A stretch of 64,000 nucleotides of DNA from contig MU119209.1 of assembly GCA_014904845.1 (NCBI GenBank), positions 511,380-575,379 on the forward strand. The letters are read 5' to 3'. The translations under genes were made by a program, and so were the position numbers. Each line of letters begins with the position of its first letter. Within the stretch, counting starts at the first letter, position 1. Positions 13,006 through 24,550 of the stretch are shown here, one piece after another. The stretch is from Acephala macrosclerotiorum. Lineage: Eukaryota; Ascomycota; Leotiomycetes; Helotiales; Mollisiaceae. The notes beneath the pieces were generated by a model. It was given only the letters and a program-made list of their open reading frames with translations, did no database searches and was not told where the DNA came from.

Positions 13006-16000
13006 CTAGCTAGCAAGCCCAGTACCAAGATTGAAGATGACGTAGATGAGCGTATGTCTGCGAATTGAAAGGACGTCGATACCGGAGGCTTGTGCGAAAG
13101 GTTTGGCGAGAGGGAAGCTGTATCGACCTTCTGGAATGTCTCGATTTGTTTGCCGGTGCAGATATGACAAGCGATAGCCGCCGAAAAGGAATGCTGGCTC
13201 CCTGCATGCTACAGCAGCCGTTGAGATTGCGCCATTCGTGGTCTCTGCTTCCTTGACTTCGATTCCAGTCGCTATCTTGGACAGGGTTAGGCCGTGCCCG
13301 GGCCAGTAGGCAGACGTGGGGGATTGTGGCGAAGTCTTGGGAGTGATCCCAGGTATAACAGTCTCTAATGCAGATCCTGTATTTGGCCAGCTGCTACCTG
13401 AGGTTCTTCGCGGGTTTGAACACCTCTGTCGCGGGCCGAGTCGACTTGAGAAGTAGTCGTTGCTTGTGTTCAATACACCGTTCATAGTGAGGTCCATGCC
13501 GTAGGTAGTCCCATATTTGGCGGCGATGAGAGTGTAGGCAGAGGCCTTGGAAAGAGCCTTTTTCTTTGCTCCGACTTTCACAGTTGTATGAAAGACAGAT
13601 TTTAGATAAAGGCAAAGACACGCTTGGCTTTTCTAAATGCCTCTAAAGTAGGTCAGCACTGATATCACCGAAGACGGTTTTCCAGCTCTTACGTCCACCC
13701 CTTTGTCATAGCCATAACCGCGTCCATGAAGTGTCCTTGTCTAGCTCCTGCTCTAACAAGCAAACCCATTCCTGGGGGAGCCCCTGGTTGGTTAGAAAAC
13801 GCAATCACTTTCGTTCCTTTTAAACACTTACAGTCTAGCTGATCTGAATGCAGCCTTTTCAAGCTTCCTGCTATGCTGAGATACTTCATGCAGTAAAGCG
13901 TCATGACATTGGCCAACCATCGTTCATGCTCGTTTCAAGCAGACCGGGAAATTCCATGTAAGGCTATGTATAGGTTTGACATGAGCTAAAGGACCTATTT
14001 CGTCACGGCGTGGCGATTCTCTCGTATTTCTTCGTCAAAGGCTCAAATACCTTCAACTCTACTTGCCCCACGGAGAGCAAGAGGCCAGGCCCTGACAAGA
14101 ACTCAGACGGTATCTGCTGCATGCCCATTTCTTTATTCAAGTATGGTTAGCCAATTCCAATTCCAACTCAAGTTTAAGCCCTCCGAGTATCTGCTGCAAG
14201 TGGCTGTATTCGCTCAGGTGATAATTCCATTTGACAAATTGTCGGCGTTTGCTTGTAATTGGAGCCGCCTCTTGAACCATAGTGAGCTGGAATTGGATTG
14301 TACCAGAAGAAGAGGGGGATTGAGGCTTTGAAGTCGGGCACAGACCGTCTACCTCTCCGCAAGGTTAGTAATGATAAGGAAAGGTGCTGTGTGGTCGTAC
14401 CTTGGACTGCTGTTCCATCTCTAAGAACATTCGACCCGAGGCCTCGGCAAGAACAGAGAACCTTGTCGAGTGCAACGTCCAAGATTGAAGAAGCCGCAAT
14501 GAATTGGCATTCTGCATTTGCTCCGAGTTGAAGCCATGTTTAGCCGGGAGATTGTTCAAACTTGGTGGTGAAGAGGACAACTAGTGATACCAGTCTGCGA
14601 TGATCAAAATCTGATCAGCGAGATATATTTTCTATGGTCACTCACAACTCACAATCAGATTGCACGCCGAAACGGCCCCTTTTGATGGGAATATATGTCT
14701 ATCTAAGTCACACTTCGCACGTCTACAAACCAGCTTTCCCAACTCCCTCTACTTCTACACTATTGAATTTATATCAGTTTCACAATAATCACTCCCAACG
14801 ACCAGAAATCGCTTCTTCATACCGTGAACCTTCAATCGATCAAATGACAACGGAGGCAGATCGTCATGAATATTGACAGCACCAAACTCCGAAGGGAACT
14901 TGGTCTTGATTGATTGATTCTTGAAACTGTACTCGACCTTCAATGCCATGTCGTCGTAACTCTTATCTATCTAAACCGTGACTTGTTGAGGATCAGCGAT
15001 ACCTCGCACTTGGCCTATGTTGACGCAGGAGTTGCCAAATGTTGGTGGAAGCAGGGGAGCAGTACCAGAGGCAAAGCTTGGTTCGTGCTGGTTAAGTTCT
15101 GCACGATCTTCAACTGCAGATGGATACCAGTTGCACCAGTCAAGGGATTTTGAGTGCCGAGGTATACCAAGGCTCTGCCACGCATGTGGGGCGAGTGTGT
15201 ATTGAATGGTCTGGTCAAATCGAATAATTTGCTCGAAGCTCTGGCCTTTGTCTTCTGTCCCCTCTCCCCTGAGGTTCATAATGCCTTCCTACCCCTGCTA
15301 GACGCAAAGGAACCTAGCCGGTTCCTAATTACTTAACGAACCGCACTGAAGCGCACTCCTTTCGTGTACTGGAGCAAATGCCTATTTATCAGCGTTCTGT
15401 TTGCCGCCTCAAAATGTCATCTTTTCTGGATAGCCAAACGATCGACATAGTAGTCGTAGAGGATCTTGAAATCGGCTTGAAGGTCGCAAATTTGGCTTTT
15501 CGAAACCCAGTTCTTGCTTTCAGGGTCAAGCTAGGTTGGCCACCAACCATGGCCGGCCGTTTGAGCCCTCAGCTTCATCCTCAGCGTAGTAGACAACTTG
15601 AGTATGGAGGTCAAAGTTCTTGTGACCACCGGTGATGACCTTGGCAATATTTCCAAGTGCCACCGCGAGACTGCGCTTTCCCATCTTCCGCAAGGGGTCG
15701 AGCGAGCTGATGAGGAGATTATCATGCCACTGCGTGCCTCCCATCGTTCCACCCAAGGTGAGGTACCAAGGGCTCTGTAAACGAGAAGGCTTTACCACAT
15801 CCAAGGAAGGCAGCAGGCGCGCAAGTTGCAAGTTGGCTGTCATCTAGTTTCCATTGCCCGTCTTATCCTTCCCAAACAAAATGTGGAGTGTCCTTCGAGA
15901 GCGAAGCAAGAATTTAAACGGCTCCGTAGATAATAATCTATCGGCCACGCCGGACGATATGTGGATCGACCTCTCCGGTCTTATCGTTTTGCTCGAAAGC

Positions 16001-16560
16001 CTCAAAGGGATCGACGAGCGCACTTTCTGTGTACTGGTCCTTTAGCACTAACAAATTCGTCGCAGCGGAGTACACCATGCGAAATTCACTCTCCTTCAAG
16101 GGATCAACCGTCTTCTCCGTTGAAGATTTAACAAAGACTGCGTGCTACTCGTTTTAGGGACTCGAGGAGGGTCAGCCCTCGAGAGCAGAATAGTTACGCC
16201 CAAGGCCACGTGAAGCCTAAATTCGATCAAAGTATTAGTAACATGTTCACAACCTCATCTAAACACAAGGCATCGTCACAAGGCGGAGCAGGCGAGTTTT
16301 GAAAAGCAGGCTTAGCCCCCATCTGGGAGCACGTTTCTTGAAGTACGAGCAAGTGAGGGCAAACCAGCCTCAATAGTAAGTGCCTCTACAGAGGCCATGA
16401 AGCGAAGAAGACCATAGTCCATGGCTACTGATACAGTTTCAATCGGATATTTACGCCCGCGCAACACTTCAAAGACGAGTCCCAGTCAATATTGACGTCA
16501 TCGGCGAGAGCACAATTGCTTTCAAAGCACTGTCATCACTTCCAGAGCATCATGGAGCTG
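13006..16560 (-). pseudogene. Decayed minus-strand coding remnant(s), family unknown
   Basis: Several minus-strand segments read as ordinary protein but are separated by stops and frame changes. At 15843-15526 the frame has protein-like stretches such as RKMGKRSLAVALGNIAKVI, meets a stop, then continues in the same frame as ESKNWVSKSQICDLQADFKI to about 15420. Others are ALVDPFEAFEQNDKTGE (about 16030-15960, stop about 15943), MDYGLLRFMASVEALTIEAG (about 16420-16360), FPSEFGAVNIHDDLPPLSF (about 14890-14835) and the 191-codon frame at 13581-13006. Order and strand are consistent with one or two long genes inactivated by mutation. I cannot name the family. A multi-intron live gene is less likely because stops interrupt segments lacking splice signals. 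Confidence 0.38.
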
Positions 16561-17653
16561 ATGTCAGGAAGCAGACGAGAAATAAAAAAGCAATACTGCT
16601 AATAAGCCTTGCGGCAATAGTCACAGCGGTATCGAGAGTAATGTACTTCTCGATCACAACCTCAATTGTCATACTTCAGAGCATGATTGACAAGATACAG
16701 AAGCAGGTTTGACACTACAAGCCCAACAAGTTTCGCGTCGATAACAACGGCGGCACTGACGGCAGTTCAATTACTGATAACAATATTTGATCTACTTGTT
16801 ACCTCAACAGCATCACTGCGAGATGCTGGAAAGTAGGAAAAAGACACATCCCAAGACACATGCCAACTCGGAATGCAATGAAAAAAGGAAAGACCGAGGA
16901 CTTACACAAATAACTTCTCAGAAAACTCTCTTCTCTTGCCAGTGCTCTTGTTGTCTTGTGTCCTCATTCTTCGTTCTCGCACCTCGGCATCGAAGGTTAC
17001 CTCGCACTCGCACAAACACTCCTAGTGGAGTTGTCGATGAGCTGTATGTCTCCTCCTTCAAGACTTTCTGGTCTCACGGCACAAGCGTGGCAGTTTTCGT
17101 TGGTGAAGATAGGACGCTCAGCATGGGTCTTTCAGGGAGGGTAGATGGGATTTGTCTCGGTAATAGGGCATTGTCGTGGGTATGTGACCGAGCAGAAATT
17201 CAGGTCTAGTGGGCCATTTTTGGTAGGCAGAACTGGCGATGGTGAATGAATGAACCGAACAGGGAGACATAGTGGGAGGGAGGGTGAGGTATTACTTCAT
17301 CTCCTTCGATGCATGGCAAATTCATTGACTTTGCAATGAATTGTGAAGACCTCCCTAGGCTGTTATTACTGTGGGGTTCAGCGGTATGGATAGTCTCTTT
17401 GACTCTTGGGCTTGAGGAGGTCTTCGTGCTTCCAAGGAAGTAAACTACTCTCAATTCAAGTCGAATTGCCCTGTCGAGCGAGTCAGCCGAGTTCAGCGTC
17501 CACAATATATTCAAATTACCGCAGGCGCCCCACTTCCTCTTCCTCGTCTCTCTTGTTGGCATGGAAAAGAAAAGATACCGAATCATTGTTCTACAACGCC
17601 AGTAGTTAGCAACCATGCTCCGTGCGTGGAACGAAGTCTAAGGAGAGCGAACG
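16561..17653. other. Intergenic, no gene seen
   Basis: Left flank of the AT-rich inverted-repeat element. Frames at 16787-17209 (+) and 17206-17616 (-) are open but lack any domain or splice context and are treated as chance. Confidence 0.4.
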
Positions 17654-18311
17654 TAAGAGTTGGTGGCATTACTTATAGACCTATTTTTTAAGCGAACTCC
17701 ACTAAAAATTAATATAATTCACCAATTTTAGAGCTTTATAAAATAATAACACAAGGAGCTATTAAAAAAATAAAGACATATTTTTGGAGCTTTTAATTTA
17801 TAGAATAATTTATATACTAAAAATAAAATTGTAGTATTTGATTTAATAAAGTGTTAGCCGCTTAAAAAAGGGCTAAAATGTAGTTCGATAAGCGAAGCGA
17901 TAATAATAATAAAAAGAAGATAATTATAAAAATAAATCGTTTTAAAATCACTCAAATATAATAAGAATTAAATACAATAGTAATTAATCGAGAAAAATAA
18001 AAATATTTAAAGTTATTTCGTTTTAGAAATTGATCTCTACAAGCTACAATTTACGGACGAAATAATTATAGTACTATTACCGATAAAACTCACTAAATTT
18101 AACCGATTACAATACTACTAATAAATTTTTTTAATTTTTTTCGCTTTTAATTTTAGAATCTCAATGTAAAATAATTTTTAGTTTGCTATATTACTCTTAT
18201 TTTATCTATATATTTAAAGTAGTTAATACTATAGTGAAGTTTAAAGGTTAGTGGTGTTTTTAGTGGGATTCGCTTAAAAAATAGGTCTATGAGTAATGCC
18301 GCCAATTCTTA
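17654..18311. mobile_element. AT-rich TIR element with TA target duplication (MITE or Tc1/mariner relic)
   Basis: The two ends form inverted repeats of about 53 bp (17656-17708 and 18257-18309), sharing the core CATAGACCTATTTTTTAAGC with few differences, all of them transitions. Each end is flanked by the dinucleotide TA (17654-17655 and 18310-18311), the target duplication of the Tc1/mariner superfamily. The ~550 bp interior is strongly AT-rich with no open frame, so the copy is non-autonomous or destroyed. Transition-only differences and base composition are consistent with RIP-type C-to-T mutation. Confidence 0.75.
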
Positions 18312-20556
18312 CTTCATCTTGGAATTAGGGCAAAGACGACGAGATGATGATACAGGCAGTGATAGATTAACGTAAGGATGTACGAGGAGGAATAGAGGAG
18401 GAGAAAGATGGAAATCTGCAGTAAGAGCAAAGGTCAGTGTGTTACTCCCTCAACAAAGTCACACCACTGTCTCCGAGCTGGGAAAGGACGACAGGAGGCA
18501 CTGAGAAAGTAATCTACGCACCTTCTAGATATATTAGGTAACCATATTGAGTAGATAAAGGATATGGTAGGGAGGTAAGGATGTGGGATAAAGATATTGA
18601 TAGATAGGCATATGGGTTGGAAAAAAGAATATTTTCTGGAGATTGGATCTATGGAAGCAACTAGCCGTTGTTGAGCGTTAAGACCACTGCGGCAGTTTTC
18701 GTGTCGGACGTGATGATTGGGCAGATGGAGGCTGCTTATTCGTCGAGCAAGAGCACTCAAACATAGCCAAAAGCTTTTAAGCACATAATTAAGATGATGC
18801 GAACTACATGGAAGATCTATCAAATGTCTGGAAACAGTTCCTGAAGCATTTTTTGAGGTCCTAAGGGCGTGCTAGGCAAGTGATGACCAATGAAGAACGG
18901 GAGGGGGAGTCAGGCCGTACCTGCTTCACTCACGCAGCTAATGGCTACCCCGCAGCTTCGGACTAAAGGTTTTCTCAATGAAAGTCACGCTCTACATAGC
19001 TGAACATAATGGCAAGAGCGACTGAGGGAGGGCTACAAACACAATTGTGAGTCGTGAGATCTAGGTTAGTCTCCTGTGCTGTCTTTGGCATTAGGGCTCA
19101 GACTTCCGCGTTGTAATTTCCCACCTACTACACCAAGCCGACTGCACAATAGACACGGCATAGTTTCTACAAAGAGGTAACTCCTTTCAAACATCCTCTC
19201 TCTCTTAAAAATCATACTGAGGGATAAAATAGCTAGTAAATATTAGTTAAGGCTCCATCATTACTTGAACGTTGCATCCCCATTTCTCGGCGGCATGTCT
19301 GATCTTCTCTCAAAGGTTTCCAAGATCATCATTGTCGACAGCGATCCAGACAAGAAAGCTACTGTCTACTCTGCAACGAAAACATTACACACAATCCTCA
19401 ATCTCTGCACGTGCAAGCACCTGCCTCAGCTACAACTCCTACCTGGAACAGTATAAAGTCCCGCCACAATCAAGAGATCCATCTTTGGAAGGCTTATTTA
19501 AACCTACTCCGCACCAAGGCCACGCTCAGGACGGCTGCTGCTTGTGTTTGTTGCGAAGTCACTACGGATCGTATTTCGTTCTGTCTAAGGCTTCTTCCTG
19601 ATGTCATTTCCATATTTACAGTACCAAAAAACCCCTTAACAAGATATAAAGCCGTTGTCAAAGATTCTGAGCACTAGAATACCGCCGGGCAAAAATATGA
19701 CTGGTGACGGCCGAGAAGAGAGGAGGTTTTCATCGGGGTAGTCGATGTTTCGTCTTGTGGCATAGATGATGTTTGTCAGAGACGGTTAACATGTATCTGA
19801 GCAGCAGCCTTCAGATGTGCTTCTTTTATTATTAAGTACTTCACGACCGTCAGCTGTGAGCAGTCTTAGAATGATAGGAAGAGGTGTTTTATGTTAGACT
19901 TTCGGTGAAAACAGCAAGCCTAGATGTCTATCCTAGCACCAAGCACAATTCTTGACACTAATTGTCCGAGAAATCAATACACAATCACAGCCACCTCTCC
20001 CCAAATTCTTTGATCTCTTGGATCTCTCGAGCTTTCACGTGACGCCCCTTTCTCCCCTTCGCTTCGGTGTTCCCTTTACTTCTCTACCGATCTCCTTCAT
20101 TCTTATATAGACCCAAACACTTCAAATTGTGAGAACCAAGAAAGACAATAAAAGAGAATATGAGGGGAATTATGATTTCATTCATTCATGCAAAGTGACT
20201 AAACAAGGGGTATAATATGCCAAGCTGGGTAAACTGTATCCCATCCCAAAGTAATGTCCAAAACCAAACCCCAGGTCGTAACACCGCAGAAGTTTCCTTC
20301 TAAGTACTAACAGCCCCATTATTGTTGGTCATGATTACCACTAAAATGCAAAGACTCCAAACCTGCCTGAAACCTTAGCCGGGTCGCAATGACCGCCCAA
20401 TTATGTGCTGCATATTTCGAATATCCATGTTGAATGCTGAATATGCCTCTGAATCAGTGAGGCCGACTCCTGAACGCCCAGGCTCGAGAGGGCGAACCCC
20501 TCCTGCGTCTGTCGTTCGTTGAGTGGGGTAAAAGTTGGTAGAGAGGTAGGTGAAAC
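18312..20556. other. 2.2 kb without a recognised gene
   Basis: A 129-codon minus-strand frame at 18434-18823 and small plus-strand frames at 19265-19677 are open but have no family signal. 19700-20556 is the 3' flank of the Yippee gene and shows nothing further. Confidence 0.45.
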
Positions 20557-21492
20557 CTAATCACCACGCCTCTTCCAACCCCCAACCGTCCTGCTTCTCC
20601 TCTTCCTCACCACCTCCGGATCCCACACCCCTGCAAAAAGATCCTCACACTCGTCTTCATCCTCACTATCAAACACCACCGGCCCATCCTCCTCGCCCTC
20701 TCCCTCCTCCGCCAAATACTCCCTTATAGCTTCATCCTCGTCTATCTCATCATCTACCACATCTTCCCATCCGGACCTCAATACCACTCTCTTCATCTCT
20801 AGGATGAATTTCCCAACCTTATATTTCTGGCTCTGCTCCTTAGCGTCGACGTATTTCCAACCCAAAGTAACGCCGCAGATGTTACAAGACACATCTGCTA
20901 CGACGTGCATCCCAGTCAACAATTCTCTGTTCACACTCCTCCCAGTTCTCGTATTGATCAACTCATAAGGTCGCCATTCGTGATCTTTATTCTTGGAGTC
21001 TAGGCGAGGAGGTGGGTATGAAGCTTGGGAGAGTGAGAGAGGAGCAGAAACGAGGTATGCTCGGCCATGGCGACCTGTGAAGCCTTTCGAGACTATCTGC
21101 GAGGAGAGAGCAATGTCTGTTGCGCATGTAGAGCATCGAAGGGTGTTTGGCTGGGCGCGGTGGAGGCGGGTTACTTGGGGTTTGTCTTGTTTGGCCTCCT
21201 TTCGTGGAGTAGGAACAGCTTGTAGAGCTTCATGGAGTATGCCTTTCCCCTTTCCCTTGTCTGAAGCAGAGTGTGGGAGCGCGAAGTGTGGTGAGGGAGG
21301 AGACGACGCTGGCGAAGTAGGAGCAGAGGAGGCAGGCGAATAGCTCAATGAAGGGGTCTTGTCGGAAGCAGTACTTGAAGTAGACTGCTGTCTCTCGCGC
21401 TGGGGCTGGGCATCTTGGGATTGTCTGCGGAAAGGGAAGTTGAAGGTAGGAATGAGGTAGGTAGGGAAAGGAGGTCGAGTTTCGGATGCCAT
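20557..21492 (-). CDS. Yippee-domain zinc-binding protein, 311 aa
   Basis: This is a single exon. After a disordered Ser/Pro-rich N-terminus (1-110) comes the Yippee fold with paired zinc ligands C120-x2-C123 (LRCSTCATD) and C203-x2-C206 (VSCNICGVTLGWKYVDA). These are separated by ~80 residues, including the conserved GFTGRHGRAYLV strand. An acidic C-terminus (about 245-295) and a basic tail follow. Yippee proteins share a beta-tent fold with Mis18 and cereblon; yeast Moh1 is the small relative. The long flanking regions are usual in filamentous fungi. Molecular function is unknown. The gene is minus strand with a divergent ~1.25 kb gap to the antizyme gene. Confidence 0.9.
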   Translation of the reverse strand: MASETRPPFPTYLIPTFNFPFRRQSQDAQPQRERQQSTSSTASDKTPSLSYSPASSAPTSPASSPPSPHFALPHSASDKGKGKGILHEALQAVPTPRKEAKQDKPQVTRLHRAQPNTLRCSTCATDIALSSQIVSKGFTGRHGRAYLVSAPLSLSQASYPPPRLDSKNKDHEWRPYELINTRTGRSVNRELLTGMHVVADVSCNICGVTLGWKYVDAKEQSQKYKVGKFILEMKRVVLRSGWEDVVDDEIDEDEAIREYLAEEGEGEEDGPVVFDSEDEDECEDLFAGVWDPEVVRKRRSRTVGGWKRRGD

Positions 21493-22746
21493 TTGAGTAC
21501 CGGTGTATTGTGCGTATGCGCTCGAGAGAATAGGAACGTTTGGTAGAGAAATCTTTAAACAAACATCGGAGTCAGCTCAGCCTTCGGATGCATCAAAGGA
21601 ACCTAGCGGAGTGTGCTGGGTGGAGGAATGACCCCAATAGTCTCATACCATAATCACGCAGTGACGTTAGCAGTCACTTGAGCCTTCTCAACGAGGGGTA
21701 AATTTGCGCATACTCTTGCACTTTCGTGGAAGAGGTGAAAAGGCACGCACGCCTTAGGTTTGAGGAGTGGGGTGGCATATATAAGAAAGTGAGTGATGGT
21801 GGTCCGATGTAGCAGTAGATCATCATGATTTCGGTGTGGTGGTGCTTCTTCTCCGAGCCTCGCACATCTGCTGCAGCTTTCCCCTCCAAGACATTTCGGC
21901 AGTGCGATAAGATAGCAATCCCTGCAACAATTTTCCAGCCTGAATGTGGGGACACACATTTCTCTATCCTCTATTATATATCTCCTTCTATTGCTACAAG
22001 TTCTTTTCACTCTCAAGTCCCACAGGTTGTGCGGGAATAGTGGAGGACTTCAGCGCTTACAGTGGACTTGGGATCTTAGTGAAACAATTGTGAAAGGCTG
22101 GTGTGATTCACCTCTCCGCGCTTACCGGTGATCAGGTGCCATGTGATTATTGACGGCATTATCAAGCAAGGCCGCATACTAGCGGCTATCGTCTTCCATT
22201 TGTCGGAGACAACACTAGCTGGAATGTTTGAATAGAAAAGTGTTCCGATAATGCCCAAACCGGAGGAACGAGAACGGCCTCTGTATCAACGGTAAACCTC
22301 ATGAATGTGGAAATGCATACAGCAGAGCACATCTTTGACGCATAACTATATTCTCTTCATATACAATAACTTGAGTCACGAGATGCCAACATATTGTTAA
22401 GGATCAGGCAGGAAAAAGAAATCCGAGCAAATATAAAAGAAACAAAGCGGATTATACCTGTCTTGGCTTAGTCACCCACGTGGGACCGTTCAATTGGGTG
22501 TATGGTCCACGTGATTCTGATATGGGCCATCCCCGCTTGACTTTTAGCCTCGACTGACTCTCCTTCACCACACAATTCTATCCCAACTTGACCGCTGATC
22601 ATCCGCACACCACTCTCGAAAGCCTCAAACCTTCGAAACCACAATCCAGAACCTTGCGCCTCCAATCATAACAAACAGATCCGACGAACCCTTCAACCTC
22701 ACCCAGAAACCCGTCACCGACGCAATCGTGGCAAAAATCCGTCCCA
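21493..22746. other. Intergenic between divergent Yippee and antizyme genes
   Basis: Shared upstream region of two divergently transcribed genes. Only short ORFs occur, several of them antisense to each other. No TIR or RNA gene was seen. Confidence 0.5.
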
Positions 22747-23678
22747 ATGGCTCCCAGTAAAAACCAAAGTCATAGTAGTAGTAATCGTCAGGGCGAGAGT
22801 GTAGGCCGTCAAGCCAACATTCTCGCCTCTGCGTACATCGTCGACCGCTCGGCGTCTCTCACCGGTTTCCAGTAAGTCCACGGTCCCAATTCCAAAATGT
22901 TCATGTGTAATATTTCCCAGCTACTCCACTACCGGCGCCGGCGGGGCAAAGTGGTATGCCTGAGGTCAGCTCGGGAATCTCATCTCCACCGTCAAGCCCC
23001 CCTCTTGCGGCACTCACCTCCGCCAACGAGCTCGCGCTCATCTCCAAGAACCAGACCCGAAAGCGCGACAGCGATGGCAAGAGAACAGGTCGTAAAGAGG
23101 GGGCAGCGTACCACATCCGGGAAAAGTGTGAGAGGCTTTTCTGTGAGACTATGAAAGATGTTTTCCTTGGTGACGAAGGACGTACATCGAGTAATGGCTC
23201 AATCGGTATGGGTGCGAATGCACATTCACCTCCTGACGACGGGTTGGATGTGTATAACAACTATTTTCCAAGATGGCAGGGTCAGCCTATTGATGCTTGG
23301 ATCGAAGTCTGGGATTATGCAGGCGGATGCAGCTTCCGAGGATTCGTGGGAGGCAATGGGGACACCAAGTCTCTCTTCGTTTTCTTCGATTCTTCAGTCG
23401 TTGAAAGGGAACAAAAGCAGGGGTACGTCGCAGAATACAAGGCTGTATTTCAAGCGCTGATAAAAATTAGTCTCATGGCACTTATTGAGCTCGCCGAAAC
23501 AGTCTTTGCAGTTACTCAAGTAGTCATCTGCCTGGACCGTTCTATCTCCGAAATCGACCGGAAATCCTTCATGAAGAACCTAAGATGGGTCGGATTCGAT
23601 GCGATCACGTTCGACATGTGGGCAAATGCGGCAAATGTTACTAGTGACAATTGGCTATTTCTGGGCATGGAAATTTGA
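22747..23678 (+). CDS. Ornithine decarboxylase antizyme, +1 programmed frameshift (2 exons)
   Basis: Exon 1 is 22747-22871 and exon 2 starts at 22921 after a 49-nt GTAAGT...TTTCCCAG intron. The zero frame encodes 55 codons ending AKWYA, then meets TGA at 22961-22963. Shifting +1 at GCC-TGA continues with GAG (22962) as EVSSGISSPPSS and stays open to TGA 23676-23678, giving ~293 aa in all. The second frame carries the antizyme core: GFVGGNGDTKSLFVFF, ALIELAETVFAV, KNLRWVGFDAITFDMWA and the C-terminal SDNWLFLGMEI. Antizyme binds ornithine decarboxylase, targets it to the proteasome and blocks polyamine uptake. In known antizymes polyamines stimulate the frameshift, closing a feedback loop. The shift codon here is GCC. 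Confidence 0.93.
22958..22963 (+). promoter_or_regulatory. +1 ribosomal frameshift site GCC-UGA
   Basis: The last zero-frame codon GCC (22958-22960) precedes UGA (22961-22963), followed by G. Slipping one base forward reads GAG and enters the long antizyme frame. Animal and S. pombe antizymes use UCC-UGA and S. cerevisiae OAZ1 uses GCG-UGA, so a GCC shift codon fits the pattern of a sense codon before UGA. The GC-rich stretch just 5' (GGCGCCGGCGGGGC) could act as a stimulator, which is inference. Confidence 0.88.
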
Positions 23679-24550
23679 TTGGATTGCATAATTGGCGTTG
23701 GTGTATTGGGCTCTGAACACATAAGCATGGATTAGGAAAGCATGTTCAATGGTCAAAAGCATAGCCCTGTTACTTGGCGGGCGTGATCACTTGGAAAATT
23801 TGGGCCTCCTTATGCATGGAGTCACTGCGTTGTCCTTTGATTGGTTCGCATGAATTCCATTGTCCCTTTTGCTCTGGAACATCTAGTCTATATCTTTGGT
23901 GCTTCACTCTTGGGCTGGAAATGTGCATCCAATTTATTGCACGAGACGGTCTTTCAGTGCTGAGGAAGTAGGCTGAGATTTGAAAGCTCTTTACTGGTTG
24001 AGATTGGGAATGAGATCAACTACAATCTAAATAGTCGCTTCTATGGAATATCCTTTTAAGGAGGTGGTTTGTCATTGTTTTGTGCAGCCTTCAGTTGTAC
24101 AAAAACCTTCCTCGGGTTACCCCTCCACAGTAGGTGTAAGTCTTGAGGTAATGAATCACTACTATACCTTCCTAGTAATTTCAATATTAACGTATCCCAA
24201 GAGCTGTCTGTATTTAACAACCACACATCATTCTACAGGTTAGAGAACAAGAAGGGCATGACATGTTGTCTCAAGTCCCTCCACGTGATTCAAAGCTCCA
24301 GTCAATGGCACCCCGGAAAAGCGGCCGCATCGTCATTGTCTCAATGGGTCTTGCATGTGGACGTAAAGAGCACCCTGTAGCTAAGTTATCGACATGCTCC
24401 CCTCTTTGTTTCACATTAGTTCTGTCCTTACTGCCATGAATTCGTGACCCCACACCTTTTAGGACCTTGCCGTCCTATCCCTTCCATCTTCATTCCCCAC
24501 CAAACCTTTACATTTAAATTTCCAAGTACCAACGAGCAACAATCGTCAAG
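23679..24550. other. Intergenic between antizyme and DDHD genes
   Basis: Contains the antizyme 3' UTR and the 5' region of the DDHD gene. ATGs near 24304 and 24436 are out of frame or quickly stopped relative to the DDHD coding frame. Only short ORFs are present. Confidence 0.45.

Noticed and set aside
16787..17209. 140-codon plus-strand ORF
   Set aside because: No domain, no splice context, next to decayed sequence; composition looks random.
22956..23678. Antizyme as a simple 240-aa ORF from ATG 22956
   Set aside because: That ATG straddles the zero-frame TAT-GCC codons. The conserved upstream exon and the frameshift model explain the gene better.
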